Shown here piece after piece: positions 13,501-26,400 of a DNA stretch of 64,000 nt; the stretch's first letter is position 1, and each line of letters opens with the position of its first letter. The translations under genes and the position numbers were made by a program. Below the pieces are notes generated by a model. It was not told the origin of the DNA, made no database searches, and was given only the letters and a program-made list of their open reading frames with translations. Origin of the DNA: Hydractinia symbiolongicarpus (Eukaryota; Cnidaria; Hydrozoa; Anthoathecata; Hydractiniidae); the NCBI RefSeq assembly GCF_029227915.1, contig NC_079885.1, forward strand, positions 29,143,001-29,207,000, written 5' to 3'.

Positions 13501-16046
13501 GGGCTTGGCCCGTATAGTTAAAAAAGTACAAAGAAAGTACCCAGGGAGTAAACTCATTTCCCGAGCGATTTTTTAAATTACTTTGTCACCACAGAAACGC
13601 ATGAGACTTGTAGTTTTCAAAAAAGTTTTCATTTTTGATGAAACGCTTAATGAAAGGGGTTTAATCGCCGGCAAACGAAAACCCGCGATTTCCCGTAAAT
13701 CCCGGGCTTGGCCCGTATAGTCGAATGTATAAAAAGAAAGTACCCTGTGAGTAAACTCATTTCCAGAACGATTTTTTAAACTATTTTTTCACCACTAAAA
13801 CGCATAAGACTTGTAGTTTCCAAAAATGTTTTCATTTTTGATGAGACGCTGAATAAAAGAAGTTTAATCGCCGGCAAACGAAAAACCGCGATTTCCCGTA
13901 AATCCCGGGCTTGGCCCGTATAGTCAAAAGTATACAAAGAAAGTACCCAGGGAGTAAACTCATTTCCCAAATGATTTTTTGAAATTATTTTGTCACCACT
14001 AAAACGCATGAGACTTGTAGTTTTCAAAAATGTTTTCATTTTTAATGAGACGCTTAATGAAAGAGTTTTAATCGCCGGCAAACGAAAACCCGCGATTTCT
14101 TGTAAATCCCGGACTCGGCCCGTATAGTCAAAAGTATACAAAGAAAGTACCCAGGGAGTAAACTCATTTCCCGAACGATTTTTAAAATTATTTTTTCACC
14201 ACTAAAACGTATGAGACTTGTAGTTTTCAGAAATGTTTTCATTTTTGATGAGACGCTTAATGAATGTGGTTTAATCGCCGGCAAGCGAAAACCCGCGATT
14301 TCCCGTAAATCCCAGGCTTGACCCGCATAGTCGAATGTATACAAAGAAAGTACCCTGTGAGTAAACTTATTTCCAAAACGATTTTTTAAATTATCTTTTC
14401 ACCACTAAAACGCATGAGACTTGTAGTTTTCAAAAATGTTTTCATTTTTGATGAGACGCTGAATAAAAGAAGTTTAATCGCCGGAAAACGAAAACCCGCC
14501 ATTTCTCGTAAACCCGGGACTCGCCCCGTATAGTCAAAAGTATACAAAGAAAGTACCCAGGGAGTAAACTCATTTCCCGAACGATTTTTTAAATTATTAT
14601 TTCACCACTAAAGCCCATGAGACTTGTAGTTTTTAAAAATGTTTTCATTTTTGATGAGACGGTGAATAAAAGAAGTTTAATCGCCGGCAAACGAAAACCC
14701 GCGATTTCCCGTAAATCCAGGACTCGGCCTGTATAGTCAAAAGTATACAAAGAAAGTACCCAGGGAGTAAACTCATTTCACGAACGATTTTTTAAATTAT
14801 TTTTTCACCACTAAAACGCATGAGACTTGTAGTTTTCAGAAATGTTTTCATTTTTGATGAGACGCTGAATAAAAGAAGTTTAATCGTCGGCAAACGAAAA
14901 CCGGCGATTTCCCGTAAATCCCGGGCTTGGCCCGTATAGTTAAAAAAGTACAAAGAAAGTACCCAGGGAGTAAACTCATTTCCCGAGCGATTTTTTAAAT
15001 TACTTTGTCACCACAGAAACGCATGAGACTTGTAGTTTTTAAAAAAGTTTTTATTTTTGATGAAACGCTTAATGAAAGGGGTTTAATCGCCGGCAAACGA
15101 AAACCCGCGATTTCCCGTAAATCCCGGGCTTGGCCCGTATAGTCGAATGTATAAAAAGAAAGTACCCTGTGAGTAAACTCATTTCCAGAACGATTTTTTA
15201 AACTATTTTTTCACCACTAAAACGCATAAGACTTGTAGTTTCCAAAAATGTTTTCATTTTTGATGAGACGCTGAATAAAAGAAGTTTAATCGCCGGCAAA
15301 CGAAAAACCGCGATTTCCCGTAAATCCCGGGCTTGGCCCGTATAGTCAAAAGTATACAAAGAAAGTACCCAGGGAGTAAACTCATTTCCTAAATGATTTT
15401 TTGAAATTATTTTGTCACCACTAAAACGCATGAGACTTGTAGTTTTCAAAAATGTTTTCATTTTTAATGAGACGCTTAATGAAAGAGTTTTAATCGCCGG
15501 CAAACGGAAACCCGCGATTTCTTGTAAATCCCGGACTCGGCCCGTATAGTCAAAAGTATACAAAGAAAGTACCCAGGGAGTAAACTCATTTCCCGAACGA
15601 TTTTTAAAATTATTTTTTCGCCACTAAAACGTATGAGACTTGTAGTTTTCAGAAATGTTTTCATTTTTGATGAGACGCTTAATGAATGTGGTTTAATCGC
15701 CGGCAAGCGAAAACCCGCGATTTCCCGTAAATCCCAGGCTTGGCCCGCATAGTCGAATGTATACAAAGAAAGTACCCTGTGAGTAAACTTATTTCCAAAA
15801 CGATTTTTTAAATTATCTTTTCACCACTAAAACGTATGAGACTTGTAGTTTTCAAAAATGTTTTTATTTTTGATGAGACGCTGAATAAAAGAAGTTTAAT
15901 CGCCGGCAAACGAAAACCCGCCATTTCCCGTAAACCCCGGACTCGCCCCGTAAAGTCAAAAGTATACAAAGAAAGTACCCAGGGAGTAAACTCATTTCCC
16001 GAACGATTTTTTAAATTATTATTTCACCACTAAAGCCCATGAGACT
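10563..16046. repeat. Domain A: four tandem 7-mer HOR copies, one short by a monomer
   Basis: Units start at the GAGACGGTG monomers at 10,563, 11,985, 13,203 and 14,625, and the next such monomer is at 16,047. Lengths are 1,422, 1,218, 1,422 and 1,422 bp. The 1,218-bp copy has six monomers. At about 12,600-12,800 its m4 start (TTCCAAAAATG) runs into an m5 end (CCATTTCTTGTAAATC), as expected from in-register unequal exchange between adjacent monomers. The order m1 to m7 is otherwise the same as at 5,690. Shared rare variants include TATAAAAAGAAAG and AAATCCAGGACTCGGCC. Confidence 0.88.
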
Positions 16047-16404
16047 TGTTGTTTTTAAAAATGTTTTCATTTTTGATGAGACGGTGAATAAAAGAAGGGT
16101 AATCGCCGGCAAACGAAAACCCGCGATTTCCCGTAAATCCCGGACTCGGCCTGTATAGTCAAAAGTATACAAAGAAAGTACCCAGGGAGTAAACTCATTT
16201 CACGAACGAATTTTCAAATTATTTTTTCACCACTAAAACGCATGAGACTTGTAGTTTTCAGAAATGTTTTCATTTTTGATGAGACGCTGAATAAAAGAAG
16301 TTTAATCGTCGGCAAACGAAAACCGGCGATTTCCCGTAAATCCCGGGCTTGGCCCGTATTGTCAAAAAAGTACAAAGAAAGTACCCAGGGAGTAAACTCA
16401 TTTC

Positions 16405-19400
16405 CCGAGCGATTTTTTAAATTACTTTGTCACCACAAAAACGCATGAGACTTGTAGTTTTCAAAAAAGTTTTCATTTTTGATGAGACGCTTAATGAAAG
16501 GGGTTTAATCGCCGGCAAACGAAAACCCGCGATTTCCCGTAAATCCCGGGCTTGGCCCGTACAGTCGAATGTATACAAAGAAAGTACCCTGTGAGTAAAA
16601 TCATTTCCAGAACGATTTTTTAAACTATTTTTTCACCACTAAAACGCATAAGACTTGTAGTTTCCAAAAATGTTTTCATTTTTGATGAGACGCTGAATAA
16701 AAGAAGTTTAATCGCCGGCAAACGATAAAATGCGATTTCTTGTAAATCCCGGACTCGGCCCGTATAGTCAAAAGTATACAAAGAAAGTACCCAGGGAGTA
16801 AACTCATTTCCCGAACGATTTTTAAAATTATTTTTTCACCACTAAAACGTATGAGACTTGTAGTTTTCAGAAATGTTTTCATTTTTGATGAGACGCTTAA
16901 TGAATGTGGTTTAATCGCCGGCAAGCGAAAACCCGCGATTTCCCGTAAATCCCAGGCTTGGCCCGCATAGTCGAATGTATACAAAGAAAGTACCCTGTGA
17001 GTAAACTTATTTCCAAAACGATTTTTTAAATTATCTTTTCACCACTAAAACGCATGAGACTTGTAGTTTCCAAAAATGTTTTCATTTTTGATGAGACGCT
17101 GAATAAAAGAAGTTTATTCGCCGGCAAACGAAAAACCGCGATTTCCCGTAAATCCTGGGCTTGGTCCGTATAGTCAAATGTATACAAAGAAAGTAACCAG
17201 GGAGTAAACTCATTTCCCAAATGATTTTTTGAAATTATTTTGTCACCACTAAAACGCATGAGACTTGTAGTTTTCAAAAATGTTTTCATTTTTAATGAGA
17301 CGCTTAATGAAAGAGTTTTAATCGCCGGCAAACGAAAACCCGCAATTTCTTGTAAATCCCGGACTCGGCCCGTATAGTCAAAAGTATACAAAGAAAGTAC
17401 CCAGGGAGTAAACTCATTTCCCGAACGATTTTTAAAATTATTTTTTCACCACTAAAACGTATGAGACTTGTAGTTTTCAGAAATGTTTTCATTTTTGATG
17501 AGACGCTTAATGAATGTGGTTTAATCGCCGGCAATCTAAAACCCGCGATTTCCCGTAAATCCCAGGCTTGGCCCGCATAGTCGAATGTATACAAAGAAAG
17601 TACCCTGTAAGTAAACTTATTTCCAAAACGATTTTTTAAATTATCTTTTCACCACTAAAACGCATGAGACTTGTAGTTTTCAAAAATGTTTTCATTTTTG
17701 ATGAGACGCTTAATTAAAGTGGTTTAATCGCCGGCAAACGAAAACCGGCGATTTCCCGTAAATCCCGGGCTTGGCCCGTATAGTCGAATGTATACAAAGA
17801 AAGTACCCTGTGAGTAAAATCATTTCCAAAACAATTTTTTAAATTGTCTTTTCACCACTAAAACGCATGAGACTTGTAGTTTTCAAAAATGTTTAAATTT
17901 TTGATGAGACGCTGAATAAAAGAAGTTTAAGCGCCGGCAAACGAAAACCCGCCATTTCCCGTAAACCCCGGACTCGGCCCGTATAGTCAAAAGTATACAA
18001 AGAAAGTACCCAGGGAGTAAACTCGTTTCCCGAACGATTTTTTAAATTATTAGCTCACCACTAAAGCCCATGAGACTTGTAGTTTTTAAAAATGTTTTCA
18101 TTTTTGATGAGACGGTGAATAAAAGAAGTTTAATCGCCGGCAAACGAAAACCCGCGATTTCCCGTAAATCCCGGACTCGGCCTGTATCATCAAAAGTATA
18201 CAAAGAAAGTACCCAGGGAGTAAACTCATTTCACGAACGATTTTTTAAATTATTTTTTCACCATTAAAACGCATGAGACTTGTAGTTTTCAGAAATGTTT
18301 TCATTTTTGATGAGACGCTTAATTAAAGTGGTTTAATCGCCGGCAAACGAAAACCCGCGATTTCCCGTAAATCCCGGGCTTGGCCCGTATAGTCAAGTGT
18401 ATACAAAGAAAGTACCCTGTGAGTAAACTCATTTCCAAAACAATTTTTTAAATTGTCTTTTCACCACTAAAACGCATGAGACTTGTAGTTTTCAAAAATG
18501 TTTTCATTTTTGATGAGACGCTGAATAAAAGAAGTTTAATCGCCGGCAAACGAAAACCCGCCATTTCCCGTAAACCCCGGACTCGGCCCGTATAGTCAAA
18601 AGTATACAAAGAAAGTACCCAGGGAGTAAACTCGTTTCCCGAACGATTTTTTAAATTATTAGCTCACCACTAAAGCCCATGAGACTTGTAGTTTTTAAAA
18701 ATATTTTCATTTTTGATGAGACGGTGAATAAAAGAAGTTTAATCGCCGCCAAACGAAAACCCGCGATTTCTCGTAAATCCCGGACTCGGCCTGTATAGTC
18801 AAAAGTATACAAAGAAAGTACCCAGGGAGTAAACTCATTTCCCGAACGATTTTTTAAATTATTTTTTCACCACTAAAACGTATGAGACTTGTAGTTTTTA
18901 AAAATGTTTTCATTTTTGATGAGACGCTTAATGAAAGTGGTTTAATCGCTGGCAAACGAAAACACGCGATTTCCCGTAAATCCCGGGCTTGGCCCGTATA
19001 GTCGAATGTATACAAAGAAAGTACCCTGTGAGTAAACTCATTTCCAGAACGATTTTTTAAATTATTTTTCCACCACTAAAACGCATAAGACTTGTAGTTT
19101 ACAAAAATTTTCTCATTTTTGATGAGACGCTGAATAAAAGAAGTTTAATCGCCGGCAAACGAAAACCCGCGATTACCCGTAAATCCCGGGCTTGGACCGT
19201 ATAGTCGAATGTATACATAGAAAGTACCCAGGGAGTAAACTCATTTCCCAAACAATTTTTTAAATTATTTTTTCACCACTAAAACGCATGAGACTTGTTG
19301 TTTTCAAAAATGTTTTCATTTTTGATGAAACGCTTAATGAAAGGGGTTTAATCGCCGGCAAACGAAAACTCGCGATTTCCCGTAAATCCCGGGCTTGGCC

Positions 19401-19653
19401 CGTATAGTCGAATTTATACAAAGAAAGCACCCTGTGAGTAAACTCATTTCCAGAACGATTTTTTAAATTAGTTTTTCACCACTAAAACGCATAAGACTTG
19501 TAGTTTTCAAAAATGTTTTCATTTTTGATGAGACGCTGAATAAAAGAAGTTTAATCGCCGTCAAACGAAAACCCGCGATTTCCCGTAAATCCCGGGCTTG
19601 GCCCGTATAGTCAAAAGTATACAAAGAAAGTACCCAGGGAGTAAACTCATTTC
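16405..19653. repeat. 16-mer segmental repeat, copy 1 (3,249 bp)
   Basis: This 16-monomer segment recurs immediately downstream. Shared private variants at an offset of 3,249 bp include ACCCTGTAAGTAAAC (near 17,603 and 20,852), GTTTAAATTTTTG (17,891 and 21,140) and CCGGCAATCTAAAAC (near 17,530 and 20,779). From about 18,500 the matching offset becomes 3,858 because the second copy gained three monomers. The segment contains domain-A monomers, including TTTACAAAAATTTTCTC and ATACATAGAAAG variants. Confidence 0.82.
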
Positions 19654-22600
19654 CCAAACGATTTTTTAAATTACTTTGTCACCACAGAAACGCATGAGAC
19701 TTGTAGTTTTCAAAAAAGTTTTCATTTTTGATGAGACGCTTAATGAAAGGGGTTTAATCGCCGGCAAACGAAAACCCGCGATTTCCCGTAAATCCCGGGC
19801 TTGGCCCGTATAGTCGAATGTATACAAAGAAAGTACCCTGTGAGTAAACTCATTTCCAGAACGATTTTTTAAACTATTTTTTCACCACTAAAACGCATAA
19901 GACTTGTAGTTTCCAAAAATGTTTTCATTTTTGATGAGACGCTGAATAAAAGAAGTTTAATCGCCGGCAAACGATAAACTGCGATTTCTTGTAAATCCCG
20001 GACTCGGCCCGTATAGTCAAAAGTATACAAAGAAAGTACCCAGGGAGTAAACTCATTTCCCGAACGATTTTTAAAATTATTTTTTCACCACTAAAACGTA
20101 TGAGACTTGTAGTTTTCAGAAATGTTTTCATTTTTGATGAGACGCTTAATGAATGTGGTTTAATCGCCGGCAAGCGAAAACCCGCGATTTCCCGTAAATC
20201 CCAGGCTTGGCCCGCATAGTCGAATGTATACAAAGAAAGTACCCTGTGAGTAAACTTATTTCCAAAACGATTTTTTAAATTATCTTTTCACCACTAAAAC
20301 GCATGAGACTTGTAGTTTCCAAAAATGTTTTCATTTTTGATGAGACGCTGAATAAAAGAAGTTTATTCGCCGGCAAACGAAAAACCGCGATTTCCCGTAA
20401 ATCCTGGGCTTGGCCCGTATAGTCAAATGTATACAAAGAAAGTACCCAGGGAGTAAACTCATTTCCCAAATGATTTTTTGAAATTATTTTGTCACCACTA
20501 AAACGCATGAGACTTGTAGTTTTCAAAAATGTTTTCATTTTTAATGAGACGCTTAATGAAAGAGTTTTAATCGCCGGCAAACGAAAACCCGCAATTTCTT
20601 GTAAATCCCGGACTCGGCCCGTATAGTCAAAAGTATACAAAGAAAGTACCCAGGGAGTAAACTCATTTCCCGAACGATTTTTAAAATTATTTTTTCACCA
20701 CTAAAACGTATGAGACTTGTAGTTTTCAGAAATGTTTTCATTTTTGATGAGACGCTTAATGAATGTGGTTTAATCGCCGGCAATCTAAAACCCGCGATTT
20801 CCCGTAAATCCCAGGCTTGGCCCGCATAGTCGAATGTATACAAAGAAAGTACCCTGTAAGTAAACTTATTTCCAAAACGATTTTTTAAATTATCTTTTCA
20901 CCACTAAAACGCATGAGACTTGTAGTTTTCAAAAATGTTTTCATTTTTGATGAGACGCTTAATTAAAGTGGTTTAATCGCCGGCAAACGAAAACCGGCGA
21001 TTTCCCGTAAATCCCGGGCTTGGCCCGTATAGTCGAATGTATACAAAGAAAGTACCCTGTGAGTAAAATCATTTCCAAAACAATTTTTTAAATTGTCTTT
21101 TCACCACTAAAACGCATGAGACTTGTAGTTTTCAAAAATGTTTAAATTTTTGATGAGACGCTGAATAAAAGAAGTTTAATCGCCGGCAAACGAAAACCCG
21201 CCATTTCCCGTAAACCCCGGACTCGGCCCGTATAGTCAAAAGTATACAAAGAAAGTACCCAGGGAGTAAACTCGTTTCCCGAACGATTTTTTAAATTATT
21301 AGCTCACCACTAAAGCCCATGAGACTTGTAGTTTTTAAAAATGTTTTCATTTTTGATGAGACGGTGAATAAAAGAAGTTTAATCGCCGGCAAACGAAAAC
21401 CCGCGATTTCCCGTAAATCCCGGACTCGGCCTGTATAATCAAAAGTATACAAAGAAAGTACCCAGGGAGTAAACTCATTTCACGAACGATTTTTTAAATT
21501 ATTTTTTCACCATTAAAACGCATGAGACTTGTAGTTTTCAGAAATGTTTTCATTTTTGATGAGACGCTTAATTAAAGTGGTTTAATCGCCGGCAAACGAA
21601 AACCCGCGATTTCCCGTAAATCCCGGGCTTGGCCCGTATAGTCAAGTGTATACAAAGAAAGTACCCTGTGAGTAAACTCATTTCCAAAACAATTTTTTAA
21701 ATTGTCTTTTCACCACTAAAACGCATGAGACTTGTAGTTTTCAAAAATGTTTAAATTTTTGATGAGACGCTGAATAAAAGAAGTTTAATCGCCGGCAAAC
21801 GAAAACCCGCCATTTCCCGTAAACCCCGGACTCGGCCCGTATAGTCAAAAGTATACAAAGAAAGTACCCAGGGAGTAAACTCGTTTCCCGAACGATTTTT
21901 TAAATTATTAGCTCACCACTAAAGCCCATGAGACTTGTAGTTTTTAAAAATGTTTTCATTTTTGATGAGACGGTGAATAAAAGAAGTTTAATCGCCGGCA
22001 AACGAAAACCCGCGATTTCCCGTAAATCCCGGACTCGGCCTGTATAATCAAAAGTATACAAAGAAAGTACCCAGGGAGTAAACTCATTTCACGAACGATT
22101 TTTTAAATTATTTTTTCACCATTAAAACGCATGAGACTTGTAGTTTTCAGAAATGTTTTCATTTTTGATGAGACGCTTAATTAAAGTGGTTTAATCGCCG
22201 GCAAACGAAAACCCGCGATTTCCCGTAAATCCCGGGCTTGGCCCGTATAGTCAAGTGTATACAAAGAAAGTACCCTGTGAGTAAACTCATTTCCAAAACA
22301 ATTTTTTAAATTGTCTTTTCACCACTAAAACGCATGAGACTTGTAGTTTTCAAAAATGTTTTCATTTTTGATGAGACGCTGAATAAAAGAAGTTTAATCG
22401 CCGGCAAACGAAAACCCGCCATTTCCCGTAAACCCCGGACTCGGCCCGTATAGTCAAAAGTATACAAAGAAAGTACCCAGGGAGTAAACTCGTTTCCCGA
22501 ACGATTTTTTAAATTATTAGCTCACCACTAAAGCCCATGAGACTTGTAGTTTTTAAAAATATTTTCATTTTTGATGAGACGGTGAATAAAAGAAGTTTAA

Positions 22601-23364
22601 TCGCCGCCAAACGAAAACCCGCGATTTCTCGTAAATCCCGGACTCGGCCTGTATAGTCAAAAGTATACAAAGAAAGTACCCAGGGAGTAAACTCATTTCC
22701 CGAACGATTTTTTAAATTATTTTTTCACCACTAAAACGTATGAGACTTGTAGTTTTTAAAAATGTTTTCATTTTTGATGAGACGCTTAATGAAAGTGGTT
22801 TAATCGCTGGCAAACGAAAACACGCGATTTCCCGTAAATCCCGGGCTTGGCCCGTATAGTCGAATGTATACAAAGAAAGTACCCTGTGAGTAAACTCATT
22901 TCCAGAACGATTTTTTAAATTATTTTTCCACCACTAAAACGCATAAGACTTGTAGTTTACAAAAATTTTCTCATTTTTGATGAGACGCTGAATAAAAGAA
23001 GTTTAATCGCCGGCAAACGAAAACCCGCGATTACCCGTAAATCCCGGGCTTGGACCGTATAGTCGAATGTATACATAGAAAGTACCCAGGGAGTAAACTC
23101 ATTTCCCGAACAATTTTTTAAATTATTTTTTCACCACTAAAACGCATGAGACTTGTTGTTTTCAAAAATGTTTTCATTTTTGATGAAACGCTTAATGAAA
23201 GGGGTTTAATCGCCGGCAAACGAAAACTCGCGATTTCCCGTAAATCCCGGGCTTGGCCCGTATAGTCGAATTTATACAAAGAAAGCACCCTGTGAGTAAA
23301 CTCATTTCCAGAACGATTTTTTAAATTAGTTTTTCACCACTAAAACGCATAAGACTTGTAGTTT

Positions 23365-23386
23365 TCAAAAATGTTTTCATTTTTGA
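23365..23386. other. 22-bp AT-rich inverted repeat in the monomer (example)
   Basis: A perfect dyad with arms TCAAAAATG and CATTTTTGA around a TTTT spacer, at monomer positions 9-30. It recurs in a large share of monomers. Common variants that break one arm are TTAAAAATG, TCAGAAATG, TCAAAAAAG and TTTAAATTTTT in place of the right arm. It could be a protein-binding dyad or a cruciform or hairpin-forming site. Nothing in the sequence alone shows a bound protein. Confidence 0.85.
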
Positions 23387-23450
23387 TGAGACGCTGAATA
23401 AAAGAAGTTTAATCGCCGTCAAACGAAAACCCGCGATTTCCCGTAAATCC

Positions 23451-23463
23451 CGGGCTTGGCCCG
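23451..23463. other. 13-bp GC-rich inverted repeat in the monomer core (example)
   Basis: Arms CGGGC and GCCCG around TTG, at monomer positions 95-107, inside the CpG-rich core and overlapping a CCCGGG palindrome. It is intact in monomers reading CCCGGGCTTGGCCCG. It is broken in those reading CCCGGACTCGGCCCG, CCCAGGCTTGGCCCG or CCTGGGCTTGG. Monomers with and without it are interspersed in a fixed order inside each higher-order repeat. A role is not shown. Confidence 0.8.
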
Positions 23464-26400
23464 TATAGTCAAAAGTATACAAAGAAAGTACCCAGGGAGT
23501 AAACTCATTTCCCAAACGATTTTTTAAATTACTTTGTCACCACAGAAACGCATGAGACTTGTAGTTTTCAAAAAAGTTTTCATTTTTGATGAGACGCTTA
23601 ATGAAAGGGGTTTAATCGCCGGCAAACGAAAACCCGCGATTTCCCGTAAATCCCGGGCTTGGCCCGTATAGTCGAATGTATACAAAGAAAGTACCCTGTG
23701 AGTAAACTCATTTCCAGAACGATTTTTTTAACTATTTTTTCACCACTAAAACGCATAAGACTTGTAGTTTCCAAAAATGTTTTCATTTTTGATGAGACGC
23801 TGAATAAAAGAAGTTTAATCGCCGGCAAACGAAAACCCGCGATTTCCCGTAAATCCCGGGCTTGGACCGTATAGTCGAATGTACACATAGAAAGTACCCA
23901 GGGAGTAAACTCATTTCCCGAACAATTTTTTAAATTATTTTTTCACCACTAAAACGCATGAGACTTGTTGTTTTCAAAAATGTTTTCATTTTTGATGAAA
24001 CGCTTAATGAAAGGGGTTTAATCGCCGGCAAACGAAAACTCGCGATTTCCCGTAAATCACGGGCTTGGCCCGTATAGTCGAATGTATACAAAGAAAGCAC
24101 CCTGTGAGTAAACTCATTTCCAGAACGATTTTTTAAATTAGTTTTTCACCACTAAAACGCATGAGACTTGTAGTTTTTAAAAATGTTTAAATTTTTGATG
24201 AGACGCTGAATAAAAGAAGTTTAATCGCCGGCAAACGAAAACCCGCCATTTCCCGTAAACCCCGGACTCGGCCCGTATAGTCAAAAGTATACAAAGAAAG
24301 TACCCAGGGAGTAAACTCGTTTCCCGAACGATTTTTTAAATTATTAGCTCACCACTAAAGCCCATGAGACTTGTAGTTTTTAAAAATGTTTTCATTTTTG
24401 ATGAGACGGTGAATAAAAGAAGTTTAATCGCCGGCAAACGAAAACCCGCGATTTCCCGTAAATCCCGGACTCGGCCTGTATAATCAAAAGTATACAAAGA
24501 AAGTACCCAGGGAGTAAACTCATTTCACGAACGATTTTTTAAATTATTTTTTCACCATTAAAACGCATGAGACTTGTAGTTTTCAGAAATGTTTTCATTT
24601 TTGATGAGACGCTTAATTAAAGTGGTTTAATCGCCGGCAAACGAAAACCCGCGATTTCCCGTAAATCCCGGGCTTGGCCCGTATAGTCAAGTGTATACAA
24701 AGAAAGTACCCTGTGAGTAAACTCATTTCCAAAACAATTTTTTAAATTGTCTTTTCACCACTAAAACGCATGAGACTTGTAGTTTTCAAAAATGTTTTCA
24801 TTTTTGATGAGACGCTGAATAAAAGAAGTTTAATCGCCGGCAAACGAAAACCCGCCATTTCCCGTAAACCCCGGACTCGGCCCGTATAGTCAAAAGTATA
24901 CAAAGAAAGTACCCAGGGAGTAAACTCGTTTCCCGAACGATTTTTTAAATTATTAGCTCACCACTAAAGCCCATGAGACTTGTAGTTTTTAAAAATATTT
25001 TCATTTTTGATGAGACGGTGAATAAAAGAAGTTTAATCGCCGCCAAACGAAAACCCGCGATTTCTCGTAAATCCCGGACTCGGCCTGTATAGTCAAAAGT
25101 ATACAAAGAAAGTACCCAGGGAGTAAACTCATTTCCCGAACGATTTTTTAAATTATTTTTTCACCACTAAAACGTATGAGACTTGTAGTTTTTAAAAATG
25201 TTTTCATTTTTGATGAGACGCTTAATGAAAGTGGTTTAATCGCTGGCAAACGAAAACACGCGATTTCCCGTAAATCCCGGGCTTGGCCCGTATAGTCGAA
25301 TGTATACAAAGAAAGTACCCTGTGAGTAAACTCATTTCCAGAACGATTTTTTAAATTATTTTTCCACCACTAAAACGCATAAGACTTGTAGTTTACAAAA
25401 ATTTTCTCATTTTTGATGAGACGCTGAATAAAAGAAGTTTAATCGCCGGCAAACGAAAACCCGCGATTACCCGTAAATCCCGGGCTTGGACCGTATAGTC
25501 GAATGTATACATAGAAAGTACCCAGGGAGTAAACTCATTTCCCGAACAATTTTTTAAATTATTTTTTCACCACTAAAACGCATGAGACTTGTTGTTTTCA
25601 AAAATGTTTTCATTTTTGATGAAACGCTTAATGAAAGGGGTTTAATCGCCGGCAAACGAAAACTCGCGATTTCCCGTAAATCCCGGGCTTGGCCCGTATA
25701 GTCGAATTTATACAAAGAAAGCACCCTGTGAGTAAACTCATTTCCAGAACGATTTTTTAAATTAGTTTTTCACCACTAAAACGCATAAGACTTGTAGTTT
25801 TCAAAAATGTTTTCATTTTTGATGAGACGCTGAATAAAAGAAGTTTAATCGCCGTCAAACGAAAACCCGCGATTTCCCGTAAATCCCGGGCTTGGCCCGT
25901 ATAGTCAAAAGTATACAAAGAAAGTACCCAGGGAGTAAACTCATTTCCCAAACGATTTTTTAAATTACTTTGTCACCACAGAAACGCATGAGACTTGTAG
26001 TTTTCAAAAAAGTTTTCATTTTTGATGAGACGCTTAATGAAAGGGGTTTAATCGCCGGCAAACGAAAACCCGCGATTTCCCGTAAATCCCGGGCTTGGCC
26101 CGTATAGTCGAATGTATACAAAGAAAGTACCCTGTGAGTAAACTCATTTCCAGAACGATTTTTTTAACTATTTTTTCACCACTAAAACGCATAAGACTTG
26201 TAGTTTCCAAAAATGTTTTCATTTTTGATGAGACGCTGAATAAAAGAAGTTTAATCGCCGGCAAACGAAAACCCGCGATTTCCCGTAAATCCCGGGCTTG
26301 GACCGTATAGTCGAATGTACACATAGAAAGTACCCAGGGAGTAAACTCATTTCCCGAACAATTTTTTAAATTATTTTTTCACCACTAAAACGCATGAGAC

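Larger units (their letters stand above)
19654..23511. repeat. 16-mer segmental repeat, copy 2, expanded by a trimer (3,858 bp)
   Basis: The second copy of the 16.4-19.65 kb segment. It is 609 bp longer because a trimer (monomers with GTTTAAATTTTTG, GAGACGGTG and GTCAAGTGTATAC) appears twice in tandem, at about 21.13-21.74 and 21.74-22.35 kb. Copy 1 has a single trimer at the matching place. GTCAAGTGTATAC at 21,643 and 22,252 marks the two. After 23,511 a third, truncated copy begins and matches to about 23,790. Confidence 0.8.
23357..23559. repeat. Reference 203-bp satellite monomer
   Basis: A representative monomer with both dyads intact; the next unit starts at 23,560. Base 1 is the T of TGTAG. 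Positions 9-30 hold the AT-rich dyad, 31-50 the variable GATGAGACGCTGAATAAAAG segment, 51-70 the TTTAATCGCCG and CAAACG segment, 74-107 four CCCG motifs at about 10-bp steps, 95-107 the GC-rich dyad, 118-135 GTATACAAAGAAAGTACC, 141-154 GAGTAAACTCATTT, 161-182 the T-rich tract and 183-203 CACCAC to GAGACT. This copy has CGTC where most have CGGC. The choice of base 1 is arbitrary because the array has no visible end. Confidence 0.9.

Noticed and set aside
23420-23470. CENP-B box (TTCG, four bases, A, two bases, CGGG) in the GC core or at TTCGTTTGCCGGCG on the minus strand
   Set aside because: Only part of the essential bases match. TTCG is present but the central A and the CGGG are not; the CCCGTAAATCCCGGG segment read in reverse also misses key bases.
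23451-23475. Rho-independent terminator at the GC dyad
   Set aside because: The stem is only 5 bp with a 3-base loop and no T run follows it on either strand; it recurs every 203 bp in an array without genes.
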